Program-made: the position numbers and the translations under genes
Source: Aureimonas ureilytica DSM 18598 = NBRC 106430
Lineage (GTDB): Bacteria > Pseudomonadota > Alphaproteobacteria > Rhizobiales > Rhizobiaceae
Reading direction: 5' to 3'
Assembly (NCBI RefSeq): GCF_000382705.1
Contig: NZ_ARQE01000001.1
Coordinates: forward strand, 415,551-479,550
Length of the DNA: 64,000 nt
Notes under the pieces: generated by a model
Databases searched by the model: none
Told to the model about the DNA's origin: nothing
The model's input: the letters and a program-made list of their open reading frames with translations, nothing else
In this document: positions 17,000 to 26,100 of the stretch, piece by piece
Numbering within the stretch: the stretch's first letter is position 1
How the letters are laid out: each line of letters opens with the position of its first letter

Positions 17000-17884
17000 A
17001 TGACCGAAGCCGAGCCGCTCCTGCGATCCGTTCTCTTCGTGCCCGCCGCCAATGGCCGGGCGCTCGACAAATCGATCAGCCTGACCGCCGACGCGCTGAT
17101 CTTCGATCTGGAGGATTCCGCCGCCGACGAGGAAAAGGACGCCGCGCGCGAGCGCCTGCGCGCCCATCTCCTCGCCCGGCCCCAAGGCCGAGCCTTGCGC
17201 GTCGTGCGCATCAACCCGCTCGCCACGCGGCACGGCACGGAAGACCTCCTGATGGCCCGCGCGGCCCGCGTCGACGTCGTTCTCCTGCCCAAGGTCGAGA
17301 GCCCGCGCCAGTTGCACGAGGCCGACGACGCGCTGGTGGAAACCGACGCGCCGGAGCGCCTCCGGCTCTGGGCCATGGTGGAAACGCCGAAGGGCGTGCG
17401 CCATGCCGCCGAGATCGCCGAGGCGCGGCTGCGCCACCGGCTCGGCGCGCTCGCGATCGGGCCGAACGATCTCGTCTCGGCCGCCGATCTCCAGCTCTCG
17501 TCCGGCCGGCCCGAACTCATGCCCTGGCTTGGGCCCGCTCTCGTCGCCGGCAAGGCGGCGGGCGTTCCCGTGCTCGACGGCGTCTGGTCCGATCTCGCCG
17601 ATATCAGGGGCTTCGAAGCCGAATGCGCGCAGGCGCGCCGCATGGGCTTTGCCGGCAAAACGCTGATTCATCCCGCGCAGATCGCGGGCGCCAACGCCGC
17701 CTTCGCGCCCTCGCAAGACGAGATCGAGCGGGCCCGTCGCCTCGTCGCCGCCTTTGCCGCGCCGGAACAGGCCGGGCGCGGTGTCATTCGCCACGAAGGG
17801 CGGATGGTGGAACTCTTGCATTTGCACGCGGCCGAGCGCCTTCTTGCCCGCGCCGCCTCGATCGAGGAAAGGACCGATCCTTGA
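17000..17884 (+). CDS. HpcH/HpaI (CitE-like) CoA-ester lyase
   Basis: A 294-residue TIM-barrel protein of the citrate-lyase-beta family. The N-terminus RSVLFVPAANGRALDKS, the acidic metal-site region IFDLEDSAADEEKDAAR, VVLLPKVESP, the conserved catalytic-glutamate motif WAMVETPKG and the C-terminal GFAGKTLIHPAQI segment are all typical. CitE-like stand-alone proteins act as malyl-CoA, methylmalyl-CoA or citramalyl-CoA lyases or thioesterases; the exact CoA ester cannot be read here. It heads a tightly coupled set: its TGA overlaps the TTG of the next gene by three bases. Confidence 0.87.
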   Translation: MTEAEPLLRSVLFVPAANGRALDKSISLTADALIFDLEDSAADEEKDAARERLRAHLLARPQGRALRVVRINPLATRHGTEDLLMARAARVDVVLLPKVESPRQLHEADDALVETDAPERLRLWAMVETPKGVRHAAEIAEARLRHRLGALAIGPNDLVSAADLQLSSGRPELMPWLGPALVAGKAAGVPVLDGVWSDLADIRGFEAECAQARRMGFAGKTLIHPAQIAGANAAFAPSQDEIERARRLVAAFAAPEQAGRGVIRHEGRMVELLHLHAAERLLARAASIEERTDP

Positions 17885-18087
17885 AGCTTTATCGCCTGCT
17901 CACCGGCGTCGACGACGCCGCCTTCTGCCACCGGGTCTCGCTCGCCCTCTCCAAGGGCTGGGAGCTCGCCGGCAGCCCGGCCTATGCGTTCGACGCCAAG
18001 GAAGGCGTGATGAAATGCGCCCAGCCGATGACCAAGGTCGTCGAGGGCAAGGAGTACGATCCCTCCATGAAGCTCGGCGAGCAATGA
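17881..18087 (+). CDS. DUF1737-type small protein
   Basis: TTG 17881 overlaps the stop of the lyase gene (TTGA) and opens a 68-residue frame: KLYRLLTGVDDAAFCHRVS, LSKGWELAGSPAYAFDAKE, then MKCAQPMTKVVEGKEYDP. This is the DUF1737 pattern, in which a small alpha/beta domain ends with a Gln-rich or similar motif; its function is unknown. The gene is too short to have been found by a 70-residue cut-off and depends on a TTG start, but both junctions are four-base overlaps typical of translational coupling. Its steady pairing with CitE-like lyases elsewhere was not checked. Confidence 0.75.
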   Translation: MKLYRLLTGVDDAAFCHRVSLALSKGWELAGSPAYAFDAKEGVMKCAQPMTKVVEGKEYDPSMKLGEQ

Positions 18088-18428
18088 ACCCGCTCCGCTT
18101 CGGCCAGCTCGGTCTCCAGGCCGGGCGCGAGGGGTTACGGCATGGCGAAGCCGCGCTTCGCCAGAGCGAAGCCGGCTTGCGCCGGGCGGAAACCACCTTG
18201 CGCGCGCTCGGCGCGCTCAAGGGCGCGCCGTTCGACAGGGGAGCCGAAGCGCTGCGCCGGGCCGGCGACGCGGTTCAGGTCGGCCGGGACGCCCTCAGCC
18301 GGGGCGAGGCGGGCCTTGCGCGCGGCGAAGAAGGGCTTCGCCGGGGCGAAGAAGGCCTCCGTCGGGGCGAAGCGGCGCTGCGCCAAGCCGAAGAGCGGCT
18401 GCGGCGCAGAAGCGCGCGCCCTTCTTGA
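18084..18428 (+). CDS. heptad-repeat protein of unknown function
   Basis: ATG 18084 overlaps the previous stop (ATGA), and its own stop overlaps the next TTG (TTGA). The 114-residue product is almost entirely seven-residue units of the form R-G-E-x-(G/A)-L-R, for example RGEEGLRRGEEGLR and HGEAALRQSEAGLRR, mirrored by 21-bp DNA repeats at 18300-18400. Leucine every seventh residue with Arg/Glu on the flanks predicts one long amphipathic helix or a coiled coil; the glycines make it unusual. There is no signal peptide, cysteine or enzyme motif. No family was recognised. The double overlap makes it likely a real gene and not repeat DNA between genes. Confidence 0.6.
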   Translation: MNPLRFGQLGLQAGREGLRHGEAALRQSEAGLRRAETTLRALGALKGAPFDRGAEALRRAGDAVQVGRDALSRGEAGLARGEEGLRRGEEGLRRGEAALRQAEERLRRRSARPS

Positions 18429-19114
18429 GGCGCTGGGGTCAGGCGCTTCTCGCCGCGCCGCTCGCGCTCGCCGCGAGCCTTATGGGCCTCGCGCTTCTGG
18501 CGCTCGCCATCCCGCGCGCGCCCGAAGCCCGCTTTCCGCCACCCGAAGCCGGCAACGAGCGGGTCGTGCTTCTGGCCGCCAACCCGATCCACACCGACAT
18601 TCTCCTGCCCGCGACGCCCGACATCCTCGCGCGCTTCGCTTTTCTCTCCGGCGACGGGCTGCCGCTCGACGACCCGCGCGTCGGCGCGATCGCGATCGGC
18701 TGGGGCGGGCGCGCCTTCTACACGCAGACGCCGGAATGGCGCGACCTGACGCCGGGCGCGGTCTGGCACTCCGTCACCTACGACCGCTCGGTGCTGCATC
18801 TCTCGCTCGCCCCGGCGCTGACCGGCGAGGAGCCGGGCCTGCGCCGCCTGACATTGAGTGAGCCGGCTTTCCAGGCGCTCCTGCGCTTCATCGAGGCGAG
18901 CTTCGCGCGCACCCCATCCGGCGCGCCCGATATCCTGCCCGGCTTTTCCTACGGCCCCTATGACCGCTTCTACGAAGCACGCGGCGGCTTCAATCTCCTG
19001 TTCGGCTGCAACACCTGGACCGCCGAGGCCTTGCGCCAAGCCGGCCTCACCACCAGCCTCTGGTCCCCCTTGCCCCCGCTTCTGCTCTGGGGGCTGGACT
19101 GGCATGAGGGGTGA
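18425..19114 (+). CDS. DUF2459/TIGR02117 family envelope protein
   Basis: A TTG start overlapping the upstream stop gives a 229-residue protein with one N-terminal membrane anchor (ALLAAPLALAASLMGLALLALAI). The remainder carries the TIGR02117/DUF2459 pattern: NPIHTDILLP, IAIGWGGRAFYTQTPEW, VWHSVTYDRSVLHLSLAP and FGCNTWTAEALRQAGL. The fold is thought to resemble NlpC/P60-like or urease-region associated proteins, with a conserved His near the start and Cys in the NTW block, but no activity is established. It is the last of four overlapping genes and is probably exposed to the periplasm. No terminator is evident before the next gene. Confidence 0.75.
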   Translation: MRRWGQALLAAPLALAASLMGLALLALAIPRAPEARFPPPEAGNERVVLLAANPIHTDILLPATPDILARFAFLSGDGLPLDDPRVGAIAIGWGGRAFYTQTPEWRDLTPGAVWHSVTYDRSVLHLSLAPALTGEEPGLRRLTLSEPAFQALLRFIEASFARTPSGAPDILPGFSYGPYDRFYEARGGFNLLFGCNTWTAEALRQAGLTTSLWSPLPPLLLWGLDWHEG

Positions 19115-19197
19115 GGCTTCAGCCCTTTCACGAAAGGAACCTGCGAGGACGCATCCAGCGCCCTATGCTAAGGATGACCCAAAGGCGGGAGTGCAGC

Positions 19198-19812
19198 ATG
19201 GAAGCGGCCGAGCGCGCAGAGGTCTCGACGGAGACGTTCCTCGGTTGGATCGCAACGCAGGAGGGGCGGTTCGAACTCGTCGATGGCCAGATCGTCGAGA
19301 TGATGGCGGGCGCCAAGCAGGGGCACAACGTCGTCGTCGCCAACATCGTCATGTCCGTGGGGCCGCAAGCCAAATCCGGCGGATGCCGGACGACGGCCAG
19401 CGACACGGCCGTTCAGACGGGTGCGAACACCATTCGCTATCCCGACATCGTCGTGGATTGCGGGCCGCCCGACCCGGACGCCACGATCGCCGAGAATCCC
19501 AAGCTGGTGGTGGAGGTCTCGTCCCCCGGCACGAGCCTCGTCGACACGACCGACAAGCTGGACGAATATCAGCGCCATCCCGCGATCCGGCTCATCCTGT
19601 TCGTCGAACCCACCCTTCTTTCCGTCAAGCTCTATAGACGGAGCGAGCAAGGGCGATGGGAGGCCGAGAAATACGAGAATCTCGACGCCGTGATCGACAT
19701 GCCGGAAATCGGGGCCGTTCTTGCCTTGCGGGACATCTACGACACGATCACGCCCCGTCCGCGCCCACGCTTGCAGGTGATCGACACGGCCGACGGTTCG
19801 ACGCCGCGTTGA
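19198..19812 (+). CDS. Uma2/DUF820-family PD-(D/E)xK nuclease-like protein
   Basis: A 204-residue protein of the Uma2 (DUF820) family. The core reads EGRFELVDGQIVEMM, a His region (AKQGHNVVVANI), IRYPDIVVDCGPP with the candidate catalytic Asp, and KLVVEVSSPGTSLVDTTDKLDEYQ with the E-x-V and lysine positions of a restriction-endonuclease-like fold. Such proteins are abundant in cyanobacteria and scattered elsewhere, frequently horizontally acquired; their biological role is unknown. ATG 19198 has GGGAG seven bases upstream; a GTG at 19111 would add 29 residues unlike the family. Composition resembles its neighbours, so recent transfer is not evident. Confidence 0.8.
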   Translation: MEAAERAEVSTETFLGWIATQEGRFELVDGQIVEMMAGAKQGHNVVVANIVMSVGPQAKSGGCRTTASDTAVQTGANTIRYPDIVVDCGPPDPDATIAENPKLVVEVSSPGTSLVDTTDKLDEYQRHPAIRLILFVEPTLLSVKLYRRSEQGRWEAEKYENLDAVIDMPEIGAVLALRDIYDTITPRPRPRLQVIDTADGSTPR

Positions 19813-19839
19813 TCCCAAGCGCGAGGCGCTCGCGCCCGA

Positions 19840-20262
19840 TCAATCCGCCTCGGCCTCCAGCGCTTCCATGTCTTCGTCGGACAGGCCGAAATGGTGGCCG
19901 ATCTCGTGGATCAGGACGTGGGAGACGAGGGCGCTGAGGGTTTCCTCGTGCTCGGCCCAATAGTCGAGGATCGGGCGGCGGTAGAGGAGGATGCGGTTGG
20001 GGAACTCGCCGGTGGCTCCGACCGCCATCTCGGCCACGGGCCGGCCTTCGAACAGGCCGAGAATGTCGAACGGGCTTTCGAGACTCATCGCCTCGACCAC
20101 CTCGTCCTCCGGGAAGTCGGCGACGTGGAAGCGGATCTCGCCCGACAGGGCGCGGAATTCGGGCGGCAGCTGCGCATAGGCGTCGAGCGCCAGCGCCTCG
20201 ATCTCCTCCAGGCTCGGCGCCATGCGCCGGCCCCAGTCCCCCGCCTGATCGAGCTGACCCAT
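19840..20262 (-). CDS. small metallopeptidase-like zincin (DUF1025 family)
   Basis: A 140-residue protein with the zincin motif HEIGHHFGLSDEDM near its C-terminus: two histidines and the glutamate of HExxH, plus a downstream acidic residue. The N-terminal half (SLEEIEALALDAYAQLPPEFR) and the central EFPNRILLYRRPILDYW block are typical of the predicted metallopeptidase family PF06262, cytosolic and of unknown substrate. ATG 20262 has GGGAG five bases upstream; GTG 20268 is an in-frame alternative. The C-terminus is acidic (EALEAEAD). It stands alone and is divergent from the imu cassette. Confidence 0.82.
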   Translation of the reverse strand: MGQLDQAGDWGRRMAPSLEEIEALALDAYAQLPPEFRALSGEIRFHVADFPEDEVVEAMSLESPFDILGLFEGRPVAEMAVGATGEFPNRILLYRRPILDYWAEHEETLSALVSHVLIHEIGHHFGLSDEDMEALEAEAD

Positions 20263-20485
20263 CCCCACTCCCTTTCCCGGTCCGACGCAGCCTTCGCCTG
20301 TCGTGGCATATCGCTTCGCGTGGGGCGAGCCCGCGCCGGCTCACGAATGCGCGCGGGGGTGCGTCTTTCCACATGAGCGAAAACAGGCGCCCGGTTTTCC
20401 ACAGGGGGCGCTCGGAGCTGTGCACAAGGAATGTAATCCTTGTCTTTGGCTGATTGACTCGAATCAGCCGCTCTGGAATTCATAG

Positions 20486-20500
20486 GAACATAGAGGGAAC
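20486..20500. promoter_or_regulatory. SOS (LexA) box of the imuA-imuB-dnaE2 cassette
   Basis: GAACATAGAGGGAAC is GAAC-N7-GAAC, the reverse-strand form of the alphaproteobacterial LexA direct repeat GTTC-N7-GTTC. It lies 58 bases before the imuA start, where LexA binding would block the promoter. Function and position agree with DNA-damage induction of this cassette. Confidence 0.85.
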
Positions 20501-20558
20501 AGATGCCGTTTCGGACGAAGCCGCGGGGCTGTCGAGGGTTTGTCCGAAGGAGACGTTC

Positions 20559-21641
20559 ATGTCGGGGGTCCAACCAAAAGCCGCCTTTGCCGCGCCTTGG
20601 GACGAGGGGGTGGCGTCGGATGAGACGCTGGATTTATCCAGACGAAACAACGCCGCGTCAAGTGTTTCGGCGATGTCTCCCTCTTCTGCCGACATGCAAG
20701 AGGCGAGCCCGGAGAAAGGGCGGCTCGAGACCTTGCGCGCCGCGATCCGCCGGATCGAGGATCGCCCGGCCGAGACGTGGGAGGCCCCTGGCAAGGCAGA
20801 GGCGGGCAGCCGGAGCCAGGCCGACACCCCAAAACGGCAAGAGGAATTTCGTCCTGTCCTGCCCGTTTGTCCGCTCGGCGCGGACGAGGTCGACCGAGCG
20901 CTCGGCGGCGGCTTTCCGGAAGCGGGCCTGTCGGAAGTGCGGGTCGAGACCGTGCGGGACGGAGGCGCGGGGCTCGGCTTCGCCCTGGCGCTCGCCGTGC
21001 GGCTTGGCGCGTCGCCTCAGCGCCCGCTCGTCTGGATCGCGCCCGCCACGACGCTGACCGATGCCGGCTATCCCTACCGGCCGGGGCTCGTCGCCTTCGG
21101 GCTCGACCCCGCCGCGCTGGTCGTGGTGCGGGCGCGCCGCTTGGAAGACGCGCTCTGGGCGGCGGAAGAGGCCGCGCGCTCCGGCGTGCCGGCGCTGACG
21201 CTTCTGGAAGTGCAGAACAACCCCGCCGCGCTCTCGCTGGAGGGCTCGCGGCGGCTCCATTGGCGCTCGCGCCATGCGGGGCGGCCGGTTCTCGTCCTGC
21301 GCCAGGGCGGATCGGCGGAAACCACCGCCGCGCCCCTGCGGCTTCGCCTGGCCGCCGCCCCGGCGGGCCGCGTGCCCGGTCTGGAGGCACAATCCTGCCT
21401 CGGCGCGCCGGCTTTCGCCCTCGGTGTCGAGAAATCCCGCGATGGCCGTCTTGGCCAATTCCATCTGGAGTGGAACGTCCATGAGCGTCGATTCGTCCAA
21501 GCCGAGCGTGCCGCCGCGCTTTCTCGCCCTGTTCTTCCCCCGCCTGCCGACGGACCGGCTGCGACGGCAGACATTCGGTCGCTCCTGGCGGCTCGAGACG
21601 GAGGGGGCCGACGGGCCGAGCCTCGCCGCCACGCCTCCTGA
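20559..21641 (+). CDS. imuA: ImuA, RecA-like factor of SOS mutagenesis
   Basis: ImuA is a RecA/SulA-related accessory protein that works with ImuB and DnaE2 in error-prone translesion synthesis. The 360-residue product has a variable, polar N-terminus, then PVCPLGADEVDRALGGGFP and SEVRVETVRDGGAGLGFALALAVR, a RecA-like core without a canonical Walker A, and LVWIAPATTLTDAGYPY. ATG 20559 is preceded by GAAGGAG seven bases away; upstream starts from 20454 lie across the SOS box and are unlikely. Its last 161 bases are also the beginning of imuB in another frame. The LexA box upstream implies SOS induction. Confidence 0.88.
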   Translation: MSGVQPKAAFAAPWDEGVASDETLDLSRRNNAASSVSAMSPSSADMQEASPEKGRLETLRAAIRRIEDRPAETWEAPGKAEAGSRSQADTPKRQEEFRPVLPVCPLGADEVDRALGGGFPEAGLSEVRVETVRDGGAGLGFALALAVRLGASPQRPLVWIAPATTLTDAGYPYRPGLVAFGLDPAALVVVRARRLEDALWAAEEAARSGVPALTLLEVQNNPAALSLEGSRRLHWRSRHAGRPVLVLRQGGSAETTAAPLRLRLAAAPAGRVPGLEAQSCLGAPAFALGVEKSRDGRLGQFHLEWNVHERRFVQAERAAALSRPVLPPPADGPAATADIRSLLAARDGGGRRAEPRRHAS

Positions 21642-23199
21642 CACCAGCGCCGGCACGCCGATCCTGACGCCGCGCCTCGGCGCGGGCAACGGCCATCGCC
21701 CGCCGGCGACCATGCCGCCCGCGACGCTTCGCCCTTCGCAGCGCGAGCCCGCGCCCGGCGCCGAGGCGCTGCGCCCGCTCGCCCTCACCGAGCGGCAGAA
21801 CGGGGCCGAGCGGCTCGTCGCGCTCTGCGATCTGGCGGCTCGGCTGGGCCTGCGCCCGGGGCTGGGCGTCGCCGAGGCGCGGGCGCGCTTTCCCGAACTG
21901 GACCTCGTGGAAAGCGACCGCGCGGCCGACCGACATCTTCTGGAAGCCTTGGCGGACGCGGCCGAGCGTTACACGCCGCTGGTCGCGCTGGATGGGCGGC
22001 AGGGCCTCGTTCTCGACATTTCCGGCTGCGCGCATCTCTTCGGCGGGGAAGGGGGCCTGTGCCGCGAGGTCGAGTTGCGCTTTCGCGCGCAGGGCTTCGC
22101 GCTCGGCTGGGGCCTCGCCTCGCATCCCGCGCTGGCCTCCGCCCTGGCGCGGCATCGGCCGGGTACATCCCTTGCCGAAGGGGCCGAGCCGCCCGTCGTC
22201 GCCGCGCTGCCGACCAGCGCGCTGCGGATCGGGGCGGAGGAACGCGGGCGGCTCGCCCGGCTGGGTCTCGTAACCGTCGGCGATCTCCTGGCGCTGTCGC
22301 GCGCGCAGCTCGCGCGCCGTTTCGGCTCGGGGCTTCTGAGCCGGCTCGACGCGCTGACCGGCCGCCATCGCCCGCCGATCGAGCCGCGCCGCTTCGTGGC
22401 GCCGCTGACGCGCGAACGCCTCCTGTTCGAGCCGGTGAGCCTGTCGGACGACATCCTGCGCATCGCGAACCATCTGGCGGGTCATCTCAAGCCCGAGCTG
22501 GAAGCGCGGGGGCAGGGGGCGCGGCGGCTGGAACTCACCCTGTTTCGCGTCGATGGAAAGGTGGAGCGGCTTCCCGTTCGCAGCGCCCGCCCCTTGCGCG
22601 ATCCCCGGCGCATCGAGCGGCTCTTCGCCGAGCGGCTGAAGGGGATCGGCGACGATCTCGATGTCGGCTTCGGCTACGATCTCCTGCGCCTCGCGGTGGT
22701 CGAGACGGAAGCGATGGGGGAGGCGCAGACGAGCCTTGCCGAGGAGGACAGCGCGCCCGAAGCCCTCGCCGAACTTCTCGACCGCCTGTCCACGCGGCTC
22801 GGCGAAACCGCGCTCTTCTCGCTGGAGCCGGACGAGAGCCACCGGCCCGAGCGCGCCCAGCACCGTGTTCAATGGCTGAGCGCGTCGCAGGCGAGCGCGG
22901 GCGACATGCCGCTCGCGCCCCGGCCCCTGCGCCTTCTCGTGCCGCCCGAGCCGGTGAGCGCCACGGCCGAGGTGCCGGACGGGCCGATCCGCCAGTTTCG
23001 CTGGCGGCGCGCGCATTACCGCGTCGAGCGGATCGAGGGGCCGGAGCGCATCGCGCCCGAATGGTGGCGCGAGGACGCCGCGCCGGAGCGCGACTATTTT
23101 CGCGTCGAGGACGAGGGCGGCCGGCGCTACTGGATGTTTCGCGAGGGCGCGCGGCCGGACGGCGCGTCCGGCTGGTTCCTGCACGGGCTCTTCGCGTGA
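21481..23199 (+). CDS. imuB: ImuB, catalytically inactive Y-family polymerase homologue
   Basis: A 572-residue Y-family DNA polymerase homologue that acts as the hub linking DnaE2 to the beta clamp. The N-terminus FLALFFPRLPTDRLRRQ occupies the place of the catalytic aspartates in DinB but has none, and LDISGCAHLFGGE follows in the palm/finger region, as usual for ImuB. Helix-hairpin-helix-like (ERGRLARLGLVTVGDLLAL) and little-finger regions follow, then a C-terminal extension. ATG 21481 begins 161 bases before the imuA stop; an earlier start at 21274 would add unlikely Pro/Arg sequence. GGAG lies ten bases upstream of the ATG. Its stop overlaps the dnaE2 start (GTGA). Confidence 0.87.
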   Translation: MSVDSSKPSVPPRFLALFFPRLPTDRLRRQTFGRSWRLETEGADGPSLAATPPDTSAGTPILTPRLGAGNGHRPPATMPPATLRPSQREPAPGAEALRPLALTERQNGAERLVALCDLAARLGLRPGLGVAEARARFPELDLVESDRAADRHLLEALADAAERYTPLVALDGRQGLVLDISGCAHLFGGEGGLCREVELRFRAQGFALGWGLASHPALASALARHRPGTSLAEGAEPPVVAALPTSALRIGAEERGRLARLGLVTVGDLLALSRAQLARRFGSGLLSRLDALTGRHRPPIEPRRFVAPLTRERLLFEPVSLSDDILRIANHLAGHLKPELEARGQGARRLELTLFRVDGKVERLPVRSARPLRDPRRIERLFAERLKGIGDDLDVGFGYDLLRLAVVETEAMGEAQTSLAEEDSAPEALAELLDRLSTRLGETALFSLEPDESHRPERAQHRVQWLSASQASAGDMPLAPRPLRLLVPPEPVSATAEVPDGPIRQFRWRRAHYRVERIEGPERIAPEWWREDAAPERDYFRVEDEGGRRYWMFREGARPDGASGWFLHGLFA

Positions 23200-26100
23200 C
23201 ATCGGGCTTTCTGCCCGCCGGCCCGGGCTTTTGCGAGATCGGCGCAGCCTCGACCTTTTCCTTTCTGCGCGGCGTGTCGCAGCCGGGCGAGATGGTGGTG
23301 GCCGCGCAGGCTCTCGGCTTGGGCGGCCTCGGCCTTGCCGATCGCAACAGCGTGGCCGGCGTGGTGCGCGCCTATGGGCAGGCCCAGCTGGTGCAGATGC
23401 CCTTTCGCGCCGGCACGCGCCTCGTGTTTCAGGACGAGACGCCGGACCTCTTCGCCTATGCGCGCGACCGCGCCGCCTGGGGCCGACTTTGCCGGCTTCT
23501 GACGGTTGGAAACCTGCGTGCGCCCAAGGGCGAATGCCATCTGACCTTGGCCGATCTTCTCGAATGGGGCGAAGGTCTGAGCTTGGCGCTGCTCGCGCCG
23601 GACGAACTCGGCGGCGACGGGCCAGAAGCGCAGGAGGCCGAACGCCGGCTCAGTCAGGCCTTGGCACCGCTCGTCTCGACCTTTCCCAAAGCCGTGCGCG
23701 TGGCGCTGGCCCCGCGCTTCGACGGCGGCGACCGGCGGCGGATCGAGCGCGCCGAGGCGCTGGCGCAACGCTTCAGGGCGCCGCTGCTGGCCACCAACGA
23801 CGCGCTCTACCATGGCACCGAGCGCCGGCCCCTGAGCGACGTCGTGACCGCCATTCGCGAGCATGTGCCGCTCGCGCAAGCCGGCTTTCGTCTCGCTCGC
23901 AATGCCGAGCGCCGGCTGAAACACGAGGGCGAGATGCTGCGCCTGTTTCGCGGGCACGAGGGGGCGATCCGCGAAGCGCGGCGCTTTTTCGAGGAGATCG
24001 AGTTCGACCTCGCCAGCCTCAGATACGACTATCCCGACGAGGCATTGGGCCTCTCCGTCACACCGGCCGAGGAGTTGCGGCGCCTCGCCTATGAAGGCGC
24101 GGCCTGGCGCTACCATCCCAAGCCCGTCCCCTCCGAGATTTTCGAGCGGATCGAAACGGAGATGAAGCTGATCGAGAAGAAGAAATACGAGCCCTATTTC
24201 CTCACCGTCCACCGCATCGTGCAGGCGGCGCGCGATATGAAAATCCTCTGCCAGGGGCGCGGCTCGGCGGCCAATTCGGTCGTCTGCTACTGCATCGGCG
24301 TGACGGAGGTTCATCCCGACAAGGCCGGCCTTCTCTTCGACCGCTTCATCTCCGAAGAGCGCGACGAGCCGCCCGATATCGACATCGACTTCGAGCACGA
24401 GCGGCGCGACGAGGTGATCCGCTGGATCTACGATTTCTACGGGCGGGACTCGGCCGCGATCGCCGCGACCGTCATCACCTATCGCGCCCGCTCGGCGGCG
24501 CGCGAGGTCGGCAAGTGCTTCGGCCTGTCGGAAGACGCCTTGAGTGCTCTCTCAGGTTCGGTCTGGGGCTATTCGGCGAGCGATCTCGGCGAGGCCGAGG
24601 CCGAGGCGGCGGGCCTTTCGGCCGGGGATCGCACGACGCGACATGTGCTCGACTTCGCTCATCAGCTCGCCGGCTTTCCGCGCCACCTGTCGCAGCATGT
24701 CGGCGGCTTCGTGCTGACGCGCGGGCGCGTGGACGAGACCGTGCCGGTGCTCAACACGGGCAGCAAGGGGCGCATCATCGTCGAGTGGGACAAGGACGAT
24801 CTCGACACGCTCGGCATCCTCAAGATCGACATTCTGGCGCTCGGCATGCTCTCCTGCCTGCGCCGCGCCTTCGAGATGCTGAACCGGCTTTATCCCGGCG
24901 AGGCGACGGGCGACGGGCGGGCGGCCTCGCTCGACACGCTGCCCGTCGAGCCGGAAAACGCGCCGGTCTGGCGCATGACGCACCGGGCCGACACGCTCGG
25001 CACGTTCCAGATCGAAAGCCGGGCGCAGATGACCATGCTGCCCAAGCTGAAGCCCAACGAGTTCTACGATCTCGTGATCCAGGTCGCCATCGTGCGACCC
25101 GGCCCGATCCAGGGCAACATGGTGCATCCCTATCTCCGGCGGCGCATGGGGCTGGAGGACGCGACCTATCCCAAGGACGAGTTGAAGGAAATTCTCTGGC
25201 GCACCTGCGGCGTTCCGCTGTTTCAGGAACAGGCCATGCGCATCGCCATGGTCGCGGCCGGCTTCACGGGCGCCGAGGCCGACAAGCTGCGCCGCGCCAT
25301 GGCGACCTTCAAGCGCTCGGGGCAGGTGACGCATTTCAAGGAGCGGATGATCTCCGGCATGATCGCCAAGGGGTACGAGCCGGAGTTCGCCGCGCGCTGC
25401 TTCAGCCAGATCGAGGGCTTCGGCGAATATGGCTTTCCCGAAAGCCATGCCGCCTCCTTCGCGCTGCTCGTCTACGCCTCGGCCTATATCAAGTGCCACT
25501 TCCCGGACGTCTTCGCCGCGAGCCTTCTCAACTCGCAGCCCATGGGCTTCTACGCCCCGGCGCAGATCGTGCGCGACGCGCGCGAGCACGGGGTGGAGGT
25601 GCGCGCCGTCTGCGTCAACCGCTCGCGCTGGGATTCGACGCTGGAGCCCGGCCGCTTCGACCCGCGCGACATGCACCCGCGCCATCGCGAGATGGCCGGC
25701 GCGATCCGCACGCGCCATGCGCTGCGCCTCGGCCTGCGGCAGGTGAAGGGCCTGGGCGAAGCGGAGATGACGCGGCTGGTCGAGGCGCGCGAAGGGAGCG
25801 GCCCGTTCCGCTCGCTTCACGACCTTCGCCAGCGCACCGGCCTGTCGCGCCGCGCCTTGGAGCGGCTGGCCGATGCCGACGCGTTTCAGGACATGGGTCT
25901 CAAGCGCCGCGCCGCGCTCTGGGCGGTGCAGGGGCTGGACGAGCCGGTGGAGGACCTGCCACTCTTCGCGGTGGCCAGGGGACCGGACCTGCGCCCCGAG
26001 GCGCCCGCCGCGCTGCCCGTGATGCCCGAAGGCGAGGAGGTGGTGAACGACTACCGCTTCCTGTCGCTCTCGCTGAAGGCGCACCCGATCTCCTTCCTGC

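Noticed and set aside
20557-23202. 881-codon minus-strand frame over imuA and imuB
   Set aside because: Low-complexity Arg/Gly/Ala antisense reading; the plus strand encodes the SOS cassette.
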